A stretch of 64,000 nucleotides of DNA from Cyclina sinensis (lineage: Eukaryota; Mollusca; Bivalvia; Venerida; Veneridae): NCBI GenBank assembly GCA_012932295.1, contig JAAONU010000006.1:31398882-31462881 (forward strand), given 5' to 3'. Position 1 is the stretch's first letter, and each line of letters begins with the position of its first letter. Shown in pieces: positions 12,301-27,300 of the stretch. The translations under genes were made by a program, and so were the position numbers. The notes beneath the pieces are model-generated. The model had not been told where the DNA came from, made no database searches, and was given only the letters and a program-made list of their open reading frames with translations.

Positions 12301-15300
12301 ATAGAAAATTTAAACTTTCTCCCAAACCATTGAACTTTAAAGTAATAAATATTATGTTAAATGTTTAAATTGATAGAACTATTTGTTTTGGTGGTAGTCA
12401 TTGATAATGAAAATTATTTGTAATAAGCTGACCAGTGTCCTTTGTAACACTGGATTGATTGTGTTACAATTGATTTAAAAAGTAACAGATTAGACTATTT
12501 TCATGTAGATTATTTTCATATCTCTATAATTAAATTAATAAGATTACCTCATTAAATCATATTAGAATAGCTGGGGAAAAGTCGGGAAATATCAGTTTGC
12601 CTGACATTGAAGTCTTACCAAGAAGAAGCACAAGAACTGACATCTGCGAAAATGAAAAGCAAACCAAACTGTAAACTTACAGAAGATGCCAAAATAAACT
12701 CAAAATTCTCAAAATAATTTAATATAAAAATGTGCTAATGCATATTTTTACTGATGTTTATTTACCTAAATTGATAGCAATAATCTGAAGCTGTGAATTT
12801 ATGGTTGAGTGATAGTATGCTTACTTGAATTCCCAACCACTTGTATTGTAGCCTATTCTATAGCTATGTTTGTTAAATTTCCCAGTTGTAAAGTTAGCTG
12901 CAAACATTGCTTTTTTCAAGACTGCTGTAAACTGAGAATGTGTAATGAGTTAACCATTACCAAGGCAGAACAATGTTCTTATAAGGGGTGGTTGGAGAAT
13001 GAAAAATTGTTCGAAGAATGAAAAATTTTTTGAAGCCTGAACCAAGCACAATTGAGTATCAAGGTCACATTTTGTTGTACTTCTGACACACATACAAGAA
13101 TTTGCAATGTCACCATTACATGTCCCTTTGTTATAGTCAATGATTTAGTTTTTAAGTGACTGCTTGCTAGTGCTACAAACATGTATCTGCACAATTAATC
13201 TTGATTGATGAACAAGAGGAATTTGTTTGTCATATGTTTGCCATGACAAACCTAGGCCTTAGGTGCATTTGCATATTGTAAATATACAGTTGTAGCATTT
13301 CATGAGTTTTCTCAGCCAGTGTTGTGAGATAAGTAAAACCATAGGCGTTGTTTTGAGAGATTTTCAACAATGTGATCAGATTTTACATTTTCAGGTTTCT
13401 TCACTTTCAGATGATAGACTGTTTTGAAAAAGACTTTAATGTACTTTATATCACAATCTGACTACCAGAAGGTGCACTTATAGTGGAATAAGCAATGCAT
13501 ATTTACATTTCTAATAATCATTTTGATGCTAAGAACATCAGACCACAGAACAAGCAACATGCGACTTAGTCACCAGGTTGTTTTGTGATCAACATCCATA
13601 TTTCAGAAACCTTCGAATACTAAACTCGCTTTTTTCAAAGACAGCACATATGGTAATTCAGAGAAGGCAGAAAACTGTGTGTGTTTGCAGAATTTTGTAA
13701 TTGTTATGACATCAGACTTTGTCATCATTCTCATAATGACATCTAATTGACCAGATTGTTGATTTTGTCACATCACGTCACCTATACAGACAACTTCTGA
13801 TGTAATGATATCACATGTATTGTGAATCCAGATGTAACTATTTGTCATGTAACACTATTCCAGATGCAACTTTATTGCATGTAATGTTATTCCAGATGTA
13901 ACTATATTGGATATAATGTTATTCCAGATGTAACCGTAGCATGTTATGTTATTGCAGATGTAACAATATCGCATGTAACTTTATTATGCCCCCCATCGAA
14001 GATGAGGGGGCATATAGTTTTGCAAGTCGGTCGGTCGGTCTGTCGGTCGGTCTATCATTAGACACTTAGTTTTCGATCAATAACTAAAGAAAGCTTTGAC
14101 TTAGGTTCACCAAACTTGGTATGCTGGTTAGTCATCACCAGTAGATGACCCCTATTGATTTTGAGGTCATTAGGTCAAAGGTCAAGCTCACAGGGACCTT
14201 CATTCAAAAAACGCTTTCCGATCAATAACAAGAGAACGCTTTGACCCAGGTTCACCAAACTTGGTGTGCTGGTTGGTCATCACAAGTAGATGACCTCGAC
14301 CTATTTTGAGGTCATTAGGTCAAAGGTCAAGCTCACAGGGACCTTCATCCTAAAAACGGTTTCTTATCAATAACTAGAGAATGCTTTGACCTAGGTTCAC
14401 CAAACTTGGTTTGCTGGTTGGTCATTACCAGTAGATGACCCCTATTGACTTTGAGGTCATTAGGTCAAAGGTCAAGATCACAGAGACTTTCATCCTGAAA
14501 ACGGTTTTTGATCAGTAACTAGAGAATGCTTTGACCTAGGTTCACCAAACTTGGAATGCTGGTTGTATAAGTATCATTTGTTCATTGAAAAAGTTACCTT
14601 TTCTCTAAGACTTGAATGTTTCTGTAGTTGTTACTTTTGAAAGTAACAATTATAATGATTCAACATAATTTACATCTTAAAGTTGTTTGTAATTTTGCTA
14701 AAAAAATAGTTTGGTGAAACTGGAAACACGTTCCAGACTTTCACAAAAAAAGTTACTGAACTTTGATGCTACAGATACATTAGTAAGTTGAATAAAAGTC
14801 ACTCCACATATTTGCTGTCTGTCATTGTCATTCACAAATGGAACTGGCATTGCAAGTACTACATGTAACTTCTCCCAGGAGTTCTGACTTCTCCCAAATC
14901 TTGCCTTAGGGAGAAGTCAGTTCTCCCAAATTTTTGACCCTAGCAAGAGCCTTGTGTAAAGAATCGGGTCCAAAAGCTAGAATTCAAAAGACAAAAACAA
15001 AATTCAGTCATCAATGGGAATCTGAATATATATAGAAAGATAGGAAAGTGTGCAAAGGGAACAGATTAAGCCTTTTGCAAGTGATACAACCTTTATGCAT
15101 TAAATAAGAACAATAATCACTTAATTTATTAGATTTCTTTGCTGTTCTTCTTGCCTTTCATTGTGCAAAAATGAGTCGATAAAAAAAATCCAGTTTTCAA
15201 GCTAAAAATCCAGCTGAATATCTAGTTCAGAGTTACCAAAGTTATCACATGTATGCGATATCACTTGTAACATTAGTCATTTTGTAAAGATATCGCATGT

Positions 15301-18300
15301 AATGTTATTCCAGATGTAAAGATATCGCATGTATCATTATTGATAATTCCAGATATTCCATATAACAATGTGAATTGTAAGCTCTTAAGAGTTTCCCATT
15401 AAATTCAGTTATTCAGACTTTGCTTGTTAAGATATCTAATGTAACAATATTCTGGATGTAGTGATATGTTACAGTGATTCACTTTTAAGTCCCAGCAGCA
15501 ATTTTCATACCTATAGTGTGATATTTCAGCAAATTCACTTAATCATTCACACCTATGCTTGATTGAAAGTCGGCTTTAGAATATGTCCCTTGTTAATCTG
15601 AACTATCTTTGATCAATACAGTAAACTATTATAAAAGTCTTATCATTTTGTCATACATGTGGTAGATATTATTTCAAAAAAAATATTTCTAGAATTTATT
15701 GTGATATGATACATGATGCAAGTAAATAAAGCAGACCACAAGTTTACGTATTATCTCCTTATCTATCATTGGCTTGCACTTCCAGTTGTTTTGTCAGGTA
15801 AAGCAAAAATAATTATTTAGTTTTATGTTATATTGTACATAAAACATATCAATAAAAACAAGCATAACATTTACTTCCAATATAAACATGCTCGGAAACA
15901 AATTCAGAGAACATATTCTATGGTAAGTAATATGCTGTATTTCAATCAGGCACACCTTTCCACTTCCTTCTTTCATTTGAATCATGTTGTTCCTTGACTA
16001 TGACCATTTCAAGCAGAGCTTACTGTATAATGAAAGCAGCTGTCCACGTTTCTATTGAATAAATGTTATCTTCACATTCCATTGCCCTAGATTCACTAAA
16101 CCTGACCTCTACATAAGTCAGAAAGTTAAATTGCACTTTTCAGTAACACTGACAATTTTATATATTCCCAAATTTATTGCTTTAATAAGCTACACTTTCA
16201 AGGTTATATCATCATGTGTAAGTTTTAGTGGTTTGAATGTCAGTGTTTTGCATGGGTAGCAGAAATGGGAAATCCGGCTGTTTACGTGATGGAAACACCT
16301 GTCATGAAGCTGCGGCATGAGCTGTTATTTCTTTTTATGGATTGCCTCACCACACCCTGGATCAGATATCTGATTGAATTGGGATCTAAATTATTTAGGA
16401 TGCTTTGATAATTTCCTCAAAATCAATCACTGAAGACTGTGGAGTATTCTCACCTCTATCCAATTTATGTTAAGGACTTGAACAAGAAGTGTTTGCTACA
16501 TTTTTTCAATCCTTTTTCTTTGTCAGACATGATCAAAGATTATAATGCTGTCAGAACTTCATGAACACTAAGATCTTTTAAGATGTGATTGTTTTAACTG
16601 CGGATGTTTTCAATTGCCGACATATACCAATGATTTCTGAAAGTAATGACCATGTCATCATTTTTGGATTGGCTAAATAATAACTCAAAATGCTTAACAT
16701 GTTCTAAAAATAAACATGGTGTATTTATAAGAATGAACAATCATTCTTATTACCTAGTGAACAAGTCATTACAGACACTCACAGAAACATAGAAACAGAG
16801 TAATGTTATCCCAGTTTAGTCTTTACTCAGTATTTCCAAACTTAACTTGGACATGGTTTGTACTTTAGAAACCCTAGGAATACTTTAAGGCCACATTGAT
16901 ATGCTTTCATTACTTAAATTTATGTTTTGAAATTATGGAGGCAAAAATTTAAAAACAAATAACTTGTAAAAAAGCACTAATGCTTAAGAATCTGTATTAT
17001 TGAACCAAGACCTCATTTCTGCAAATTGCAACTGAAACCATTTCAATCAAATTGTACTTCAGTTGTAAACCTAGCTGTAGACCAAAAATGACACCATTTG
17101 GTGAGCTCAAGTTCATAGCAGCTTGTAGTAATTGTGGATCAACAGTCCCTAGATACCAGTGGTCAATGCGACAGTGTAGAAGTTCAGATTTACAGGTAAG
17201 ACATGGTTTAATTACTTCTCTATCAAGAAAGCTCTTATTTTATGAAAATTTGTCTTAGCTCTATTCTGAACAGTGACTTTGCTCTGTGACAGTCAATGGA
17301 TAATTGGCAAACAATAGATCAATAGGCAAGACAAGACAAGACCTTCCCACTGACCTAAGTTTATTTGACCTTGACCCCTGAATGACCTTTATCTTGAAGA
17401 TCCAATTGTCCAAAAACTTTAACATTTACCATAACTTCTTTATTAGTAAGTGGATTTACTTCATACTTGGACTCAACACACCTTTGGACAAGACTTTCCC
17501 ATGGACCTATATTTATTAGACCTTGACCCCTGAATGACCTTCACTTTGAAGATATAATTGTCCAAAAACTTCAACATTGGCCATAACCCCCCAAAAAGAA
17601 AGTGGATTTAATTCATACTTGAACACAACACCCTTGTGGACAAGACCTACCTACTGACCTATATTTATTTGACCTTGACCCTGAATGACCTTCACCTTCA
17701 ATTGTTCAAAAACTTGAACATTGACCATACATGTAACTTCTTTATTAATATGTTGATTTACTTCATACTTGGACACAACACCCCTGTGGACATGATTTTC
17801 CCACTGAACTATATACATTTGACCCTGACCCTTGAACGACTGCTCCTCAGACCAGAGTCAAAGCACCACTTTGGGGGCATAGTCATCTTACAGTGACAGT
17901 TCTTGTTTTAAACATATTTTAGTCATGTGACTTTTAGGTTTGGGTCATGTAAATTTCTATGCCCCCACCACTTTTGGGGAGTGGGGGTGCATATATTGTA
18001 GATTTGCCAAGTGTCAATCTGTCCCACTGTCTTGCTGACTGTACATATATAGACCGGTAACTTTGAAACTTTCTAAGAATAGTAGTCAGCATGTGAACTT
18101 GCACATATAGGTTTTTTGTTGCATATTTATTGGAGGTCAGCAGAGTTATGCCCCTTTATCAAGCAAAAAAAAATAGCATTTTAAGACTTGTGTCGCCTGT
18201 TACTCCAAACACATAACTGCTAGAGCCATGAAACTTTCAAAGAATAGTTGACAGCATGTGCATTCATGCATTTGGGTATTTTGATGCAAATTGTTTGGAG

Positions 18301-21300
18301 ATTGGCAGAGTTATGCCCCCTGGTTAAGCAAACAATGGCATTTTTAGACTTGTGTCACATGTAACTTAAACGTACACTTGCTAGAGCCATGAAACTTTCT
18401 TAGAAAAATTTTCAGCATGTATACTTATGCACTTAGGTATTTTGAACAAATTTATTGGAGATTGACATAGCTATGCCCCCTGATAAAGTTAAAAAATAGC
18501 ATTTTTAGATTTTATACCCACCTTTAATCCTACAGGATTTGTTTTGTGACAATACAGCAAAATGTGGGGTATCCGTACTTATTTTTCAGTGATTAAGCTT
18601 TACATATTTCAACATGTACATTACTAGGTAGAAAGAACTTTACCTAACTTGCTCAATGTGTATGATGATGTGTTTCAGGACTGTAGAAACTGTATTCCAC
18701 ATATAACCTACCTTACACAATATACAGCAAACAACATGGTATACAATACCAGAGAAAATATGCACAGACACTCTGACTGGACATTCTTTAGTGTAGTGGT
18801 TAAGGGTAAGTACAGTTGCATACCTTTTTTGCTTATTTAATCTGAAAAACAAAGTGTTAGACTGCAGTATCTTTGACTTAGTGAGCACCAAGTTATGAGT
18901 TGTGCATCAATAACTGAAAAAAGAGAATTATATGCAGACATTGTCCAATTATGGAAATGCCCATGGCGGGCGGGCGGCATACAGTTTTGTCCGGAGCATG
19001 TCTTTAGTGTGCATGGATGGATTTTAATGATACTTGGTACCAATGTTCACCATCATTGGGGTTAGTGTTGTGCATATGAACCTGGTCTGTAACTCAAAGA
19101 ACAAGGTCACACCTAGAAGTCAGAGAAAACACTTGTCTGGAGCAAAATTTCTACATGCATTGAGGGATTTAAATATAACTTGGCATAAATGTTAACCTTT
19201 GTAAGGGGGAGTGTTGCATGCAAAATTTAGGTCCCTGTGCCAAGGTTAAGGTCATACACAGAGGTTAAAAGTCAGATAAAAATACGAAAATGTGAGTATG
19301 GACTATTTTGTCATCATGAATGTAGGGACTCTATCACAAATGTTTACCATCATGAGACTGAGCATTACGCGCATAATCCTGGTTCATATATGCAAGGTTA
19401 AGATCAATTGAGATGATGAAATGTCCAGATTTTGTTTATATGCATGGAGGGATGTTAGTATTACTTGATACAAAAAATCACCACCATGAAATGTAGTATT
19501 GTGCACATCCACCAGGTCTCTAGGACAGAGGTCAAGGACACACTTAGAGGTCTGTGGAAAACGCTTGTCCAGAGCAAAACTTCTACATGTATTGAGAGAT
19601 TTTAATAACTTGGCACAAATGTTGACCATTGTGAGACGAAGTTTTGCACGCAAAATTTAGGTCCCTGTGCCAAGGTAAGGGTCACACATAGAGGACAAAG
19701 GTAAGATAAAAATATATGAAAATGTTATTATGAACCATTGAGTCATCATGAATTGAGGTATTCTATTAAAAATGTTCACGCACAATCCAGGTCCATAATA
19801 TGCAAGGTCAAGGTCACTATAGGTGATGAAATGTCCAGATTTTGTCCAGAGCATATCTTCTACATGATTGGAGGGATTTTAGTAGTACTTGATAAAAGTA
19901 TATGAAAATGTGAGTAAAAATGTTCACCGTCATGAGACTGAGCATTACACGCATAATCCAAGTCCATATATGTAAAGTCAAAGTCAATAGAGATGATGAA
20001 ATATCCAGATTTTATCAGGGAACATATCTTCTACATGGGTTGACGGATTTTTATGGTGGCTGATTTACGCCATGTCGTATTTTCACTTTTTCGCTACAAA
20101 AATGCGAAAATGCACTTTCCAGCACAAGAAATAGTCAAACTTGCTTAATTCCCTTCTAACCCCTGTTTACATTAACTGTTGTAATCTTAAATATTTGGAA
20201 TCCAGCTCTGTGATCTTGCCATTTAAAAAGAAGACAAAGTTCGACCAAGTTCAAGGATAATATATATTTTGATATTACTAACCCAGCCCATTTATCAAGA
20301 TTTCATCTACTGTTCTATAAAACTGAAGCATTAAAGAAATATATTTAATGTTGTGAAATAAGCACTACTTATTCTATCATGAACAGTACAATGTATAGCT
20401 GCTATACATCTTTCAAACTTTGATGAAATAAAAAATTCTGGCCAAAACAGTTTATAATAATTTCAAGTCCAACCAAAGTTTTACAGTTTTGTTTTTTAAA
20501 CTTGTAGCGTCAGCGACAAGGTTTAAAGTTATAACCAAGTTGCAAAAATTTCATCCCAACTCTTCCTACAATTTCTCTGTTCAGACAGAATAAAGCCGGA
20601 GACAATGTTCCCAGTGCCTGCACACAAGGGAATTCATTCGACTGAAAAATAGTCCTTTCAAAAGCGATGAATTTGAAATTGGTAGTTCTTATAAATACAG
20701 TCATTTAAATTGGATTTTCAAAGAAGGTTATTCTTATTCTCGGGTTTTTTCAAAATGAAAAAAACTCACTCCACACCTATAATTAAAAGAATCACCTTCA
20801 GGTCTGTCCACTTGCGTGCCACCTCCTCCTCAGATCAGTTATAACCACCAACAGAATTAACCCTGAAAACAAAGATTCAATAAGTTTTTCATGCTGTGAC
20901 AGGAAGAGATTTTATCAAATTTTTATTACCTTTATGAAAATGATAGATATTTGAATTTTACTATTTATTTTATTTCTTCAAGTCTTATTTAAGTACTGTT
21001 CAAATAATTATTATGATTGTCTAGATACAATTCTCAGAACGATTACAGTTACAGCAGTACACCATTGCTGTGGTGACTATATTGTTTGATCAAATTTTAT
21101 ATAATTAATCCATATATCACTTCATTTACTCCTCTGATCGGTTCTAATAATTTTAACCATTTTCAGCAGTTTTTAAAAAACTTTCTACTGTTTTATGTAC
21201 ATGATGAAACCAATACACAGTAATTCCATTTCCTCTGAAATATTATACATCTATAATGTTTTTTGTTATTAACACTTAGGTGTTAACGTTCATCAGTCAA

Positions 21301-24300
21301 TTTCATTTATGCAAGTTTTCAAACCATACTTTAGGATAAACAAAACTTAATCCATATCTGTCCAGTGCACCCAAATGCTAAATATTTTTTATATCAGACC
21401 TTAATTGTCAGTATTTTATAATCAGTTACATGTTTTTCAAAAATACATTCCCTAAACATTATACATGTAATCTTTTGCATTATTAAACATGTATTATGTG
21501 AACAATCAGCACTCATTTTCAGCCAGAAGTGTACTATCGGGAAACTTGCAAATGTTGCAGAAGCTCCCAAATCAGTCATAATGTTAACAATATATCAAAA
21601 AAGACTGTTTCCAGTAAGGTAAATTGCAAACAAAAACTGGAAGTTATGTTGTTTTCAATCGCTAAATTCTTCTGATCGCCAGAAAAACAATAAACTATGC
21701 CTAAACATATTTTCAGTGTTTACATATTATTAAACGAAAAGGAATTTACTGTTTAGCAGTGCCATTCAGCAGGTCTGGCAATGCAACAACAAGATTTCTG
21801 TCTCTACAGTTTTCCAGTTCAGTCGTAGCTTTGACATTTTAGCAAACGTAAAAGACAGGTGTGTGCTACATGTACTTTGGGCGAGACCAGAAATGACATA
21901 AACACACACAGACTGCATCACGTTTATTAACCACTTAGGAGAAAGTTATGAGCCACAGACTTACGAGACCTTTGTTCAAACGGTTTGAGAAAATAGTAAT
22001 TTTTCTCGTAACTTTAAAATTATGAGAAACGACTCTCGTAAATTCCTCGTAAGATATGATTTCTGATAAAACACACCGATGTTTCTGAGGTGAGGGACAA
22101 ATGACTTATAGAAGCATTGTCGATGATTAATTATCTCCAAAAAAAATTGCTGACCCTTGTTGGGATTGAACAGCAAACCACTGGATTGAAAATCTCATGC
22201 TCTACCAGTTGAGCTAGCCAGGTTGGCCAGTTTGAAACTAATATTTATATATTAAAATATTGATAGTGATACTGTAACCTGCTTTTGGAAAACTACTTCT
22301 CTCTCTCTTTTCAGTGATTCTTAAAAACGGAACAGAAGGGATGGCTTACTTCATATGGGAATATCTAAAGTTTTCAGAAGTTCAGTGTGAGATTGCACCA
22401 ATGTCTGGAGTAGCTTTGGTAACAAAGTTTAATGTCTCATGCAATGACCCAGAACTGGTTGAGGATTATGTGTGCAAAATGTTCTACGCTTATTCTATAG
22501 TTGGAGGTAAGAAAATACTCATCTGTAAGAGGTAATTCCTTAAGCCGCTGGAGGAAGTGTAGCAGTTCATTTGCTTGTCAATCTGTTGAATCCTTTCTGC
22601 TTAAAGTTCATTAAGTCCACTCAACAATGTAAAAAGTAGTTAACTTGTATTTCATGCATTGAAGAAGGCACATTTTCCAGTCAGTTCTTTAATCACTATC
22701 TTAACACTTAGAATAGTCTGATACAGTAGCTATTATATAGGACTTGAGATATTCTTGAGATATTCTTTTTCAGACACAATACTATACAAGAAAAATTCAG
22801 CATGCAATGAGACAGGTATAATTTTACGCCAAGGGGACAAGGAAAAGGGTCATAGACAGCATTTAAAAGTTGTTGGAAGGTATTTGGACCATACTCTTTG
22901 GGATGTGCCACTTGTGCTATTGGTATGCTCATTTTCATTATACCCCCACAAACAAAGTTTGAGGGGGTATATAGGAGTGAGCTTGGCGGTCGGTCGGTCA
23001 GTCTGTCGGTCCGTCATGGTTTCCGAACAATAACTCATGAAAGGCTAGTCAGATTTAAACAATTTTGGTACACAGGTGTAACATCACAGGATACAGATCA
23101 GTTCGATATTGGGGCTGGTGGGGCCAAGGTCAAGGTCACTGTTACTAAAAATGATAAAATAGTTGAAAAATGGTTTCGGGATGATAAGTCATGAAATCTT
23201 GACAGATTTAAACAATTATCGGTACACAGGTGTAACATCACAGGATACAGGTCAAGTATGATATTGGGGCTGGTGGGGCCAAATTCAAGGTCTCTGTTAC
23301 TAAAAATAAAAAATAAATGATTTCTGCCCCATATCTTGAGTTAGGAATGAGATATTGTGATGAAATTTGCTGTAAAGGTACCGTATATAGTCGGCCAAAA
23401 GTCGAGTTTTTAATCCCCAGAAAATGGCCTTAAAGTCATTGCTCGACCTATGGGCGAGTCAGGTAAAGAAAATGAAAAAAATTATCAAACGTACTTGCCC
23501 GTATAACAGTCATATTTTTTACACTACACGGAGGTAACCCCGTAGTGTAATTACATCATTATTATTCAGCAGGCTTCTCTAATCAATAAAGAACTTATAA
23601 AAGGGACTACCTTTGTTTTGTTTTATTAGTCTGCTTGGCAGTATGACAAAGATATTTTCACACATTTGATTGACATATAATAAACAAACGACCATGTTGC
23701 GGTTGTTGTAGAGTGACTTCCCTTGTTTACTGATAAAGTCTGTCCCGTGTCAGGGCTTTTCCGGTTGTATAATCGTAAATCATACAGGTCCTAACATAAC
23801 AGCATTATGCTTTATTCAGAAATCAAAGGTGTGAACAATTACTGGCATTAATTTTTTTCATAATTACTCGTATAATTTCAGTGTGATAATTCCTGTTTGA
23901 AATTATTCATATGCTTCGGTATTACATTTCTGTGTTTGTTTTTTGTGCATTTTGAACGACCTGCAAGTTACATAAATTATTAATTAAACGAATAATATTG
24001 ACAGCATACAACTGTGTCACTTTCAAATTATCCCTTCCAAAATGTCTTAAAACATACTGCCCGTACGTCTTCGGTATAATGAAACTACCGCACACCATTC
24101 TATCAATGTAGTTGCTTCCCTTTACTGTAGATACGCAATTTGTACGATTTCATAAAATTTAAAAAATCCAACTCGACGAATGAAAGGGTCTAAGTAAAAA
24201 TCATCAATTTTAACCTCAAAAACCCCTTCTCGACTAATGGTTGAGTCGACTTTTGGCTGAGTATATACGGTAGCTTCTATGAAGACGACGCTTGGGATTG

Positions 24301-27300
24301 AAAATTGATAAACTGGTTTCCGGATAATAACTCATGAAAGGCTTGACAGATTTAAACATTTTTGGTACACAGATTTAACATCATAAAATATAGATCAAGT
24401 TCGACTTTGGGACTGCTGAGGTCAATGTCAAGGTCACTGTTACTAAAAATAAAAAAAAAGTTTCTGCTCAGTAACTTGAGTTACGAATGAGAGAGTGTGA
24501 AGAAACTTTCTTTAAAGATTGTTTCTATAAAGACGACGCTTGGGATTGAAAATTGGGCCAGTTGGATAAAGGTCACTGTTCACTTTAACTGAGAATAGAA
24601 AAACAGTTTCTGGATGATACCTGATGAGTTACAGGAACAGTCAGGGATTTATTCCCAGATGGAAAGGATACATTCAAGCCCAAATATATACTTGTAAAAT
24701 TTGATATTGATCACATTTGAAGTAAAGCTTGTGAATGCTCTAGATGTCTTATACCAGAAGAGATCAGCTAGAGCATAAGCTAGTTCTACTAGAAAATATA
24801 CAGTTCAATGGTCTACCAGTAATTGTTTTCTCTATATACAATATTATTAAATATAAAATATATATACATATTTCCATGTTTCTTATGTCACTTTATGCCA
24901 TTGATTCTAAGCTTTCCAGTTCCAGTATCAAGCACCCATGTGCGGGTATTTATCACCTTTAGTGATAGTTCTAGTTTGCATTGTTTTGATAATCTTTTAC
25001 CATTTTAATTTCTTAATAAGAGTAGATTTTTTTAGCTCTTTTCTGATCAGTCTTTGTCGGTCGTCCGTCGGTCGTCCGTCCGTCGTCAACTTTTCATTCA
25101 AACAACATCTCCTCTGAAACCAATAGGGCAAATTTAAATGAAACTTACTTTGGGATGTTCCTTGCATGAAGCTCTACCAAGATTGTTCAAATGGTTCTGG
25201 TCCATTGCATTTCTGGGTCACTGGAGCTAAAAATAGATTTTATAAGTTGGATCTTTAAAAATCTTCTTCTCCGAAATCACAAGACCTGGAGCTTCGATAT
25301 TTGGTATGAAGCATCATCTAGTGGACTTCTACCAAGTTTGTTCAAATTATGTCCCTGGGGTCAAAACTGACCCCACCCCAGGGTTCAGTTGATTTTACAT
25401 AGAGTTATATAGGGAAAACTTGAAAATCTTCTTGTCAGAAACAAGAAGGCCTAGTGTTAAGATATTTAGTATGTAGCATTGTCTAGTGGACCTCTACCAA
25501 GTTTGTTCAAATCATGGCCTCTGGGTTAAAAATTGCCCCGCTCCAGGGGTCACTTATTTTACATACATGTAGAGTTATATAGGAAAATCTTAAAAAATAA
25601 TTCTTGTCAGAAACCGTAAGTTATAGAGCTAAGATATTTGGTGTGTAGCATTGCCTAGTGGACCTCTACCAAGTTTGTTCAAATCATGGCCTCTGGGTCA
25701 AAAATGGCCCTGCCCCAGGGGTAACTTGTTTAACATAGAGTTATATAAGAAAAACTTTAAAAATCTGCTTGTCAGTAACCATAAAGCATAGAGCTTATAT
25801 ATTTGGTGTGTAGCATTGTCTAGTAGACCTCTACCAAGTTTCTTCAAATCATGGCCTCTGGTTAAAAAGTGGCCCCGCCCCAGGGGTCACTTGTTTTACT
25901 TAGAGTTATGTAGGAAAATCTTAAAAAAATCTTCTTTTCAGAAACCGTAAGTTATAGAGCTTAGATATTTGGTTTGTAGCATTGTCTAGTAGACCTCTAC
26001 CAAATTTGTTCAAATCATGGCCTCTGGGTCAAAAATGGCCCCGCCCCAGGGGTCACTTGTTTTACATAGAGTTATATAGGAAAAACTTTAAAAATCTTCT
26101 TGTCAGAAACCATAAGGCATAGAGCTTAGATATTTGGTGTGTAGCATTGTCTAGTAGACATCTACTAAGTTTGTTCAAATCATAGCCACTGGGTCAAAAT
26201 AGGCCCAGCCTTGGGGATCACTTATTTACATAGAGTTATATAGGAAAAGGTTTTAAAAATCTTCACAGAAGAAACCATAAGGCTTAGAGTTAAGATATTT
26301 TGTATGAAGCATTGTCTAGAGGACCTCTACCAAGTTTTTTTAAGTGATGGACCCTAGGTCAAAAATGGCCCCCACCCCAGGGGTCATATGTTTTACATAG
26401 AGTTATATAGGAAAAACTTTAAAAATCTTCTTGTCATAAACAACAAGGCCTAGAGTTAAGATATTTGGTGTGCAGTATTATCTAATGGACCTCTATCAAG
26501 TTTGTTCAAATCATGGCCCCTTGGTCAAAATAGGCCCCGCCCTAGGGGTCACATGTTTTACATAGAATTATATAGAACAAACTTGAAAAATCTTCTTGTC
26601 AGAAACCACAGGGCCTAGAGTTAAGATATTTGGTATGCAGCATTGTCTAGTGGACCTCTACCAAGTTTGTTAGAAAAATGTCCCTGGGGTCACTATTGGC
26701 CCCGCACGTGGGGTCACAAGTTTTAAATAACAATAAAGAAGAAAATCTTTAAAAATCTTCTTGTCTGAAACTACAAGGCCTAGAATTTTAAAATTTGGCA
26801 CGAAGCAAGCTTTATCAAGCTTTTTCAAATTATTAGATTAGGTTAAAGGTCACGGAGGCTAAAAGTAGATTTATCTACTGTACCTCATACAGCCTTCATT
26901 TATAGACCAATATCTTTGATATTCAGAATAGAGGTTCCTTGCATGGACCTCTACGCATGGGTAGGGTTTGAGGTCACTGGGTGAAGGTCAAGGTCACCAT
27001 AGCTTATAATAGATATTTCTACTTTCTGTCATAGAGCCTTTATTTATTGACTGATATTTTACATATTTGGTTTGTAGGCACTTACATATTTTCAATTGAA
27101 AAATGAAATACTGCTTAACAGCAAACCTACAGCCAAAGTACTCAGGTGAGCAATCCAGGGCCATCATGGCCCTCTTGTTTTCAGTCTGGACAGTACCATT
27201 TCTTGCTCAGAGGGATGTTCACTAAAAGTCATTGCCAAAATAGTGAGATGATCCAAAACTGAGCTATTGTTACTATCATCTAATCTAAGTCATATGTCTG

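Larger units (their letters stand above)
13796..15470. repeat. ~32-bp minisatellite, split by a Helentron-like insertion
   Basis: Units like 'attccagatgtaactatat' with 'cgcatgtaatgtt' recur about six times at 13796-13980. They reappear at 15240-15345 and in decayed form near 15425-15475. The Helentron-like copy starting at 13983 and ~660 bp of other sequence lie between the two blocks. Confidence 0.65.

Noticed and set aside
22152..22228. Functional tRNA gene on the minus strand
   Set aside because: Box A is good, but T-stem and acceptor pairing are imperfect. Treated as a SINE or tRNA pseudogene.
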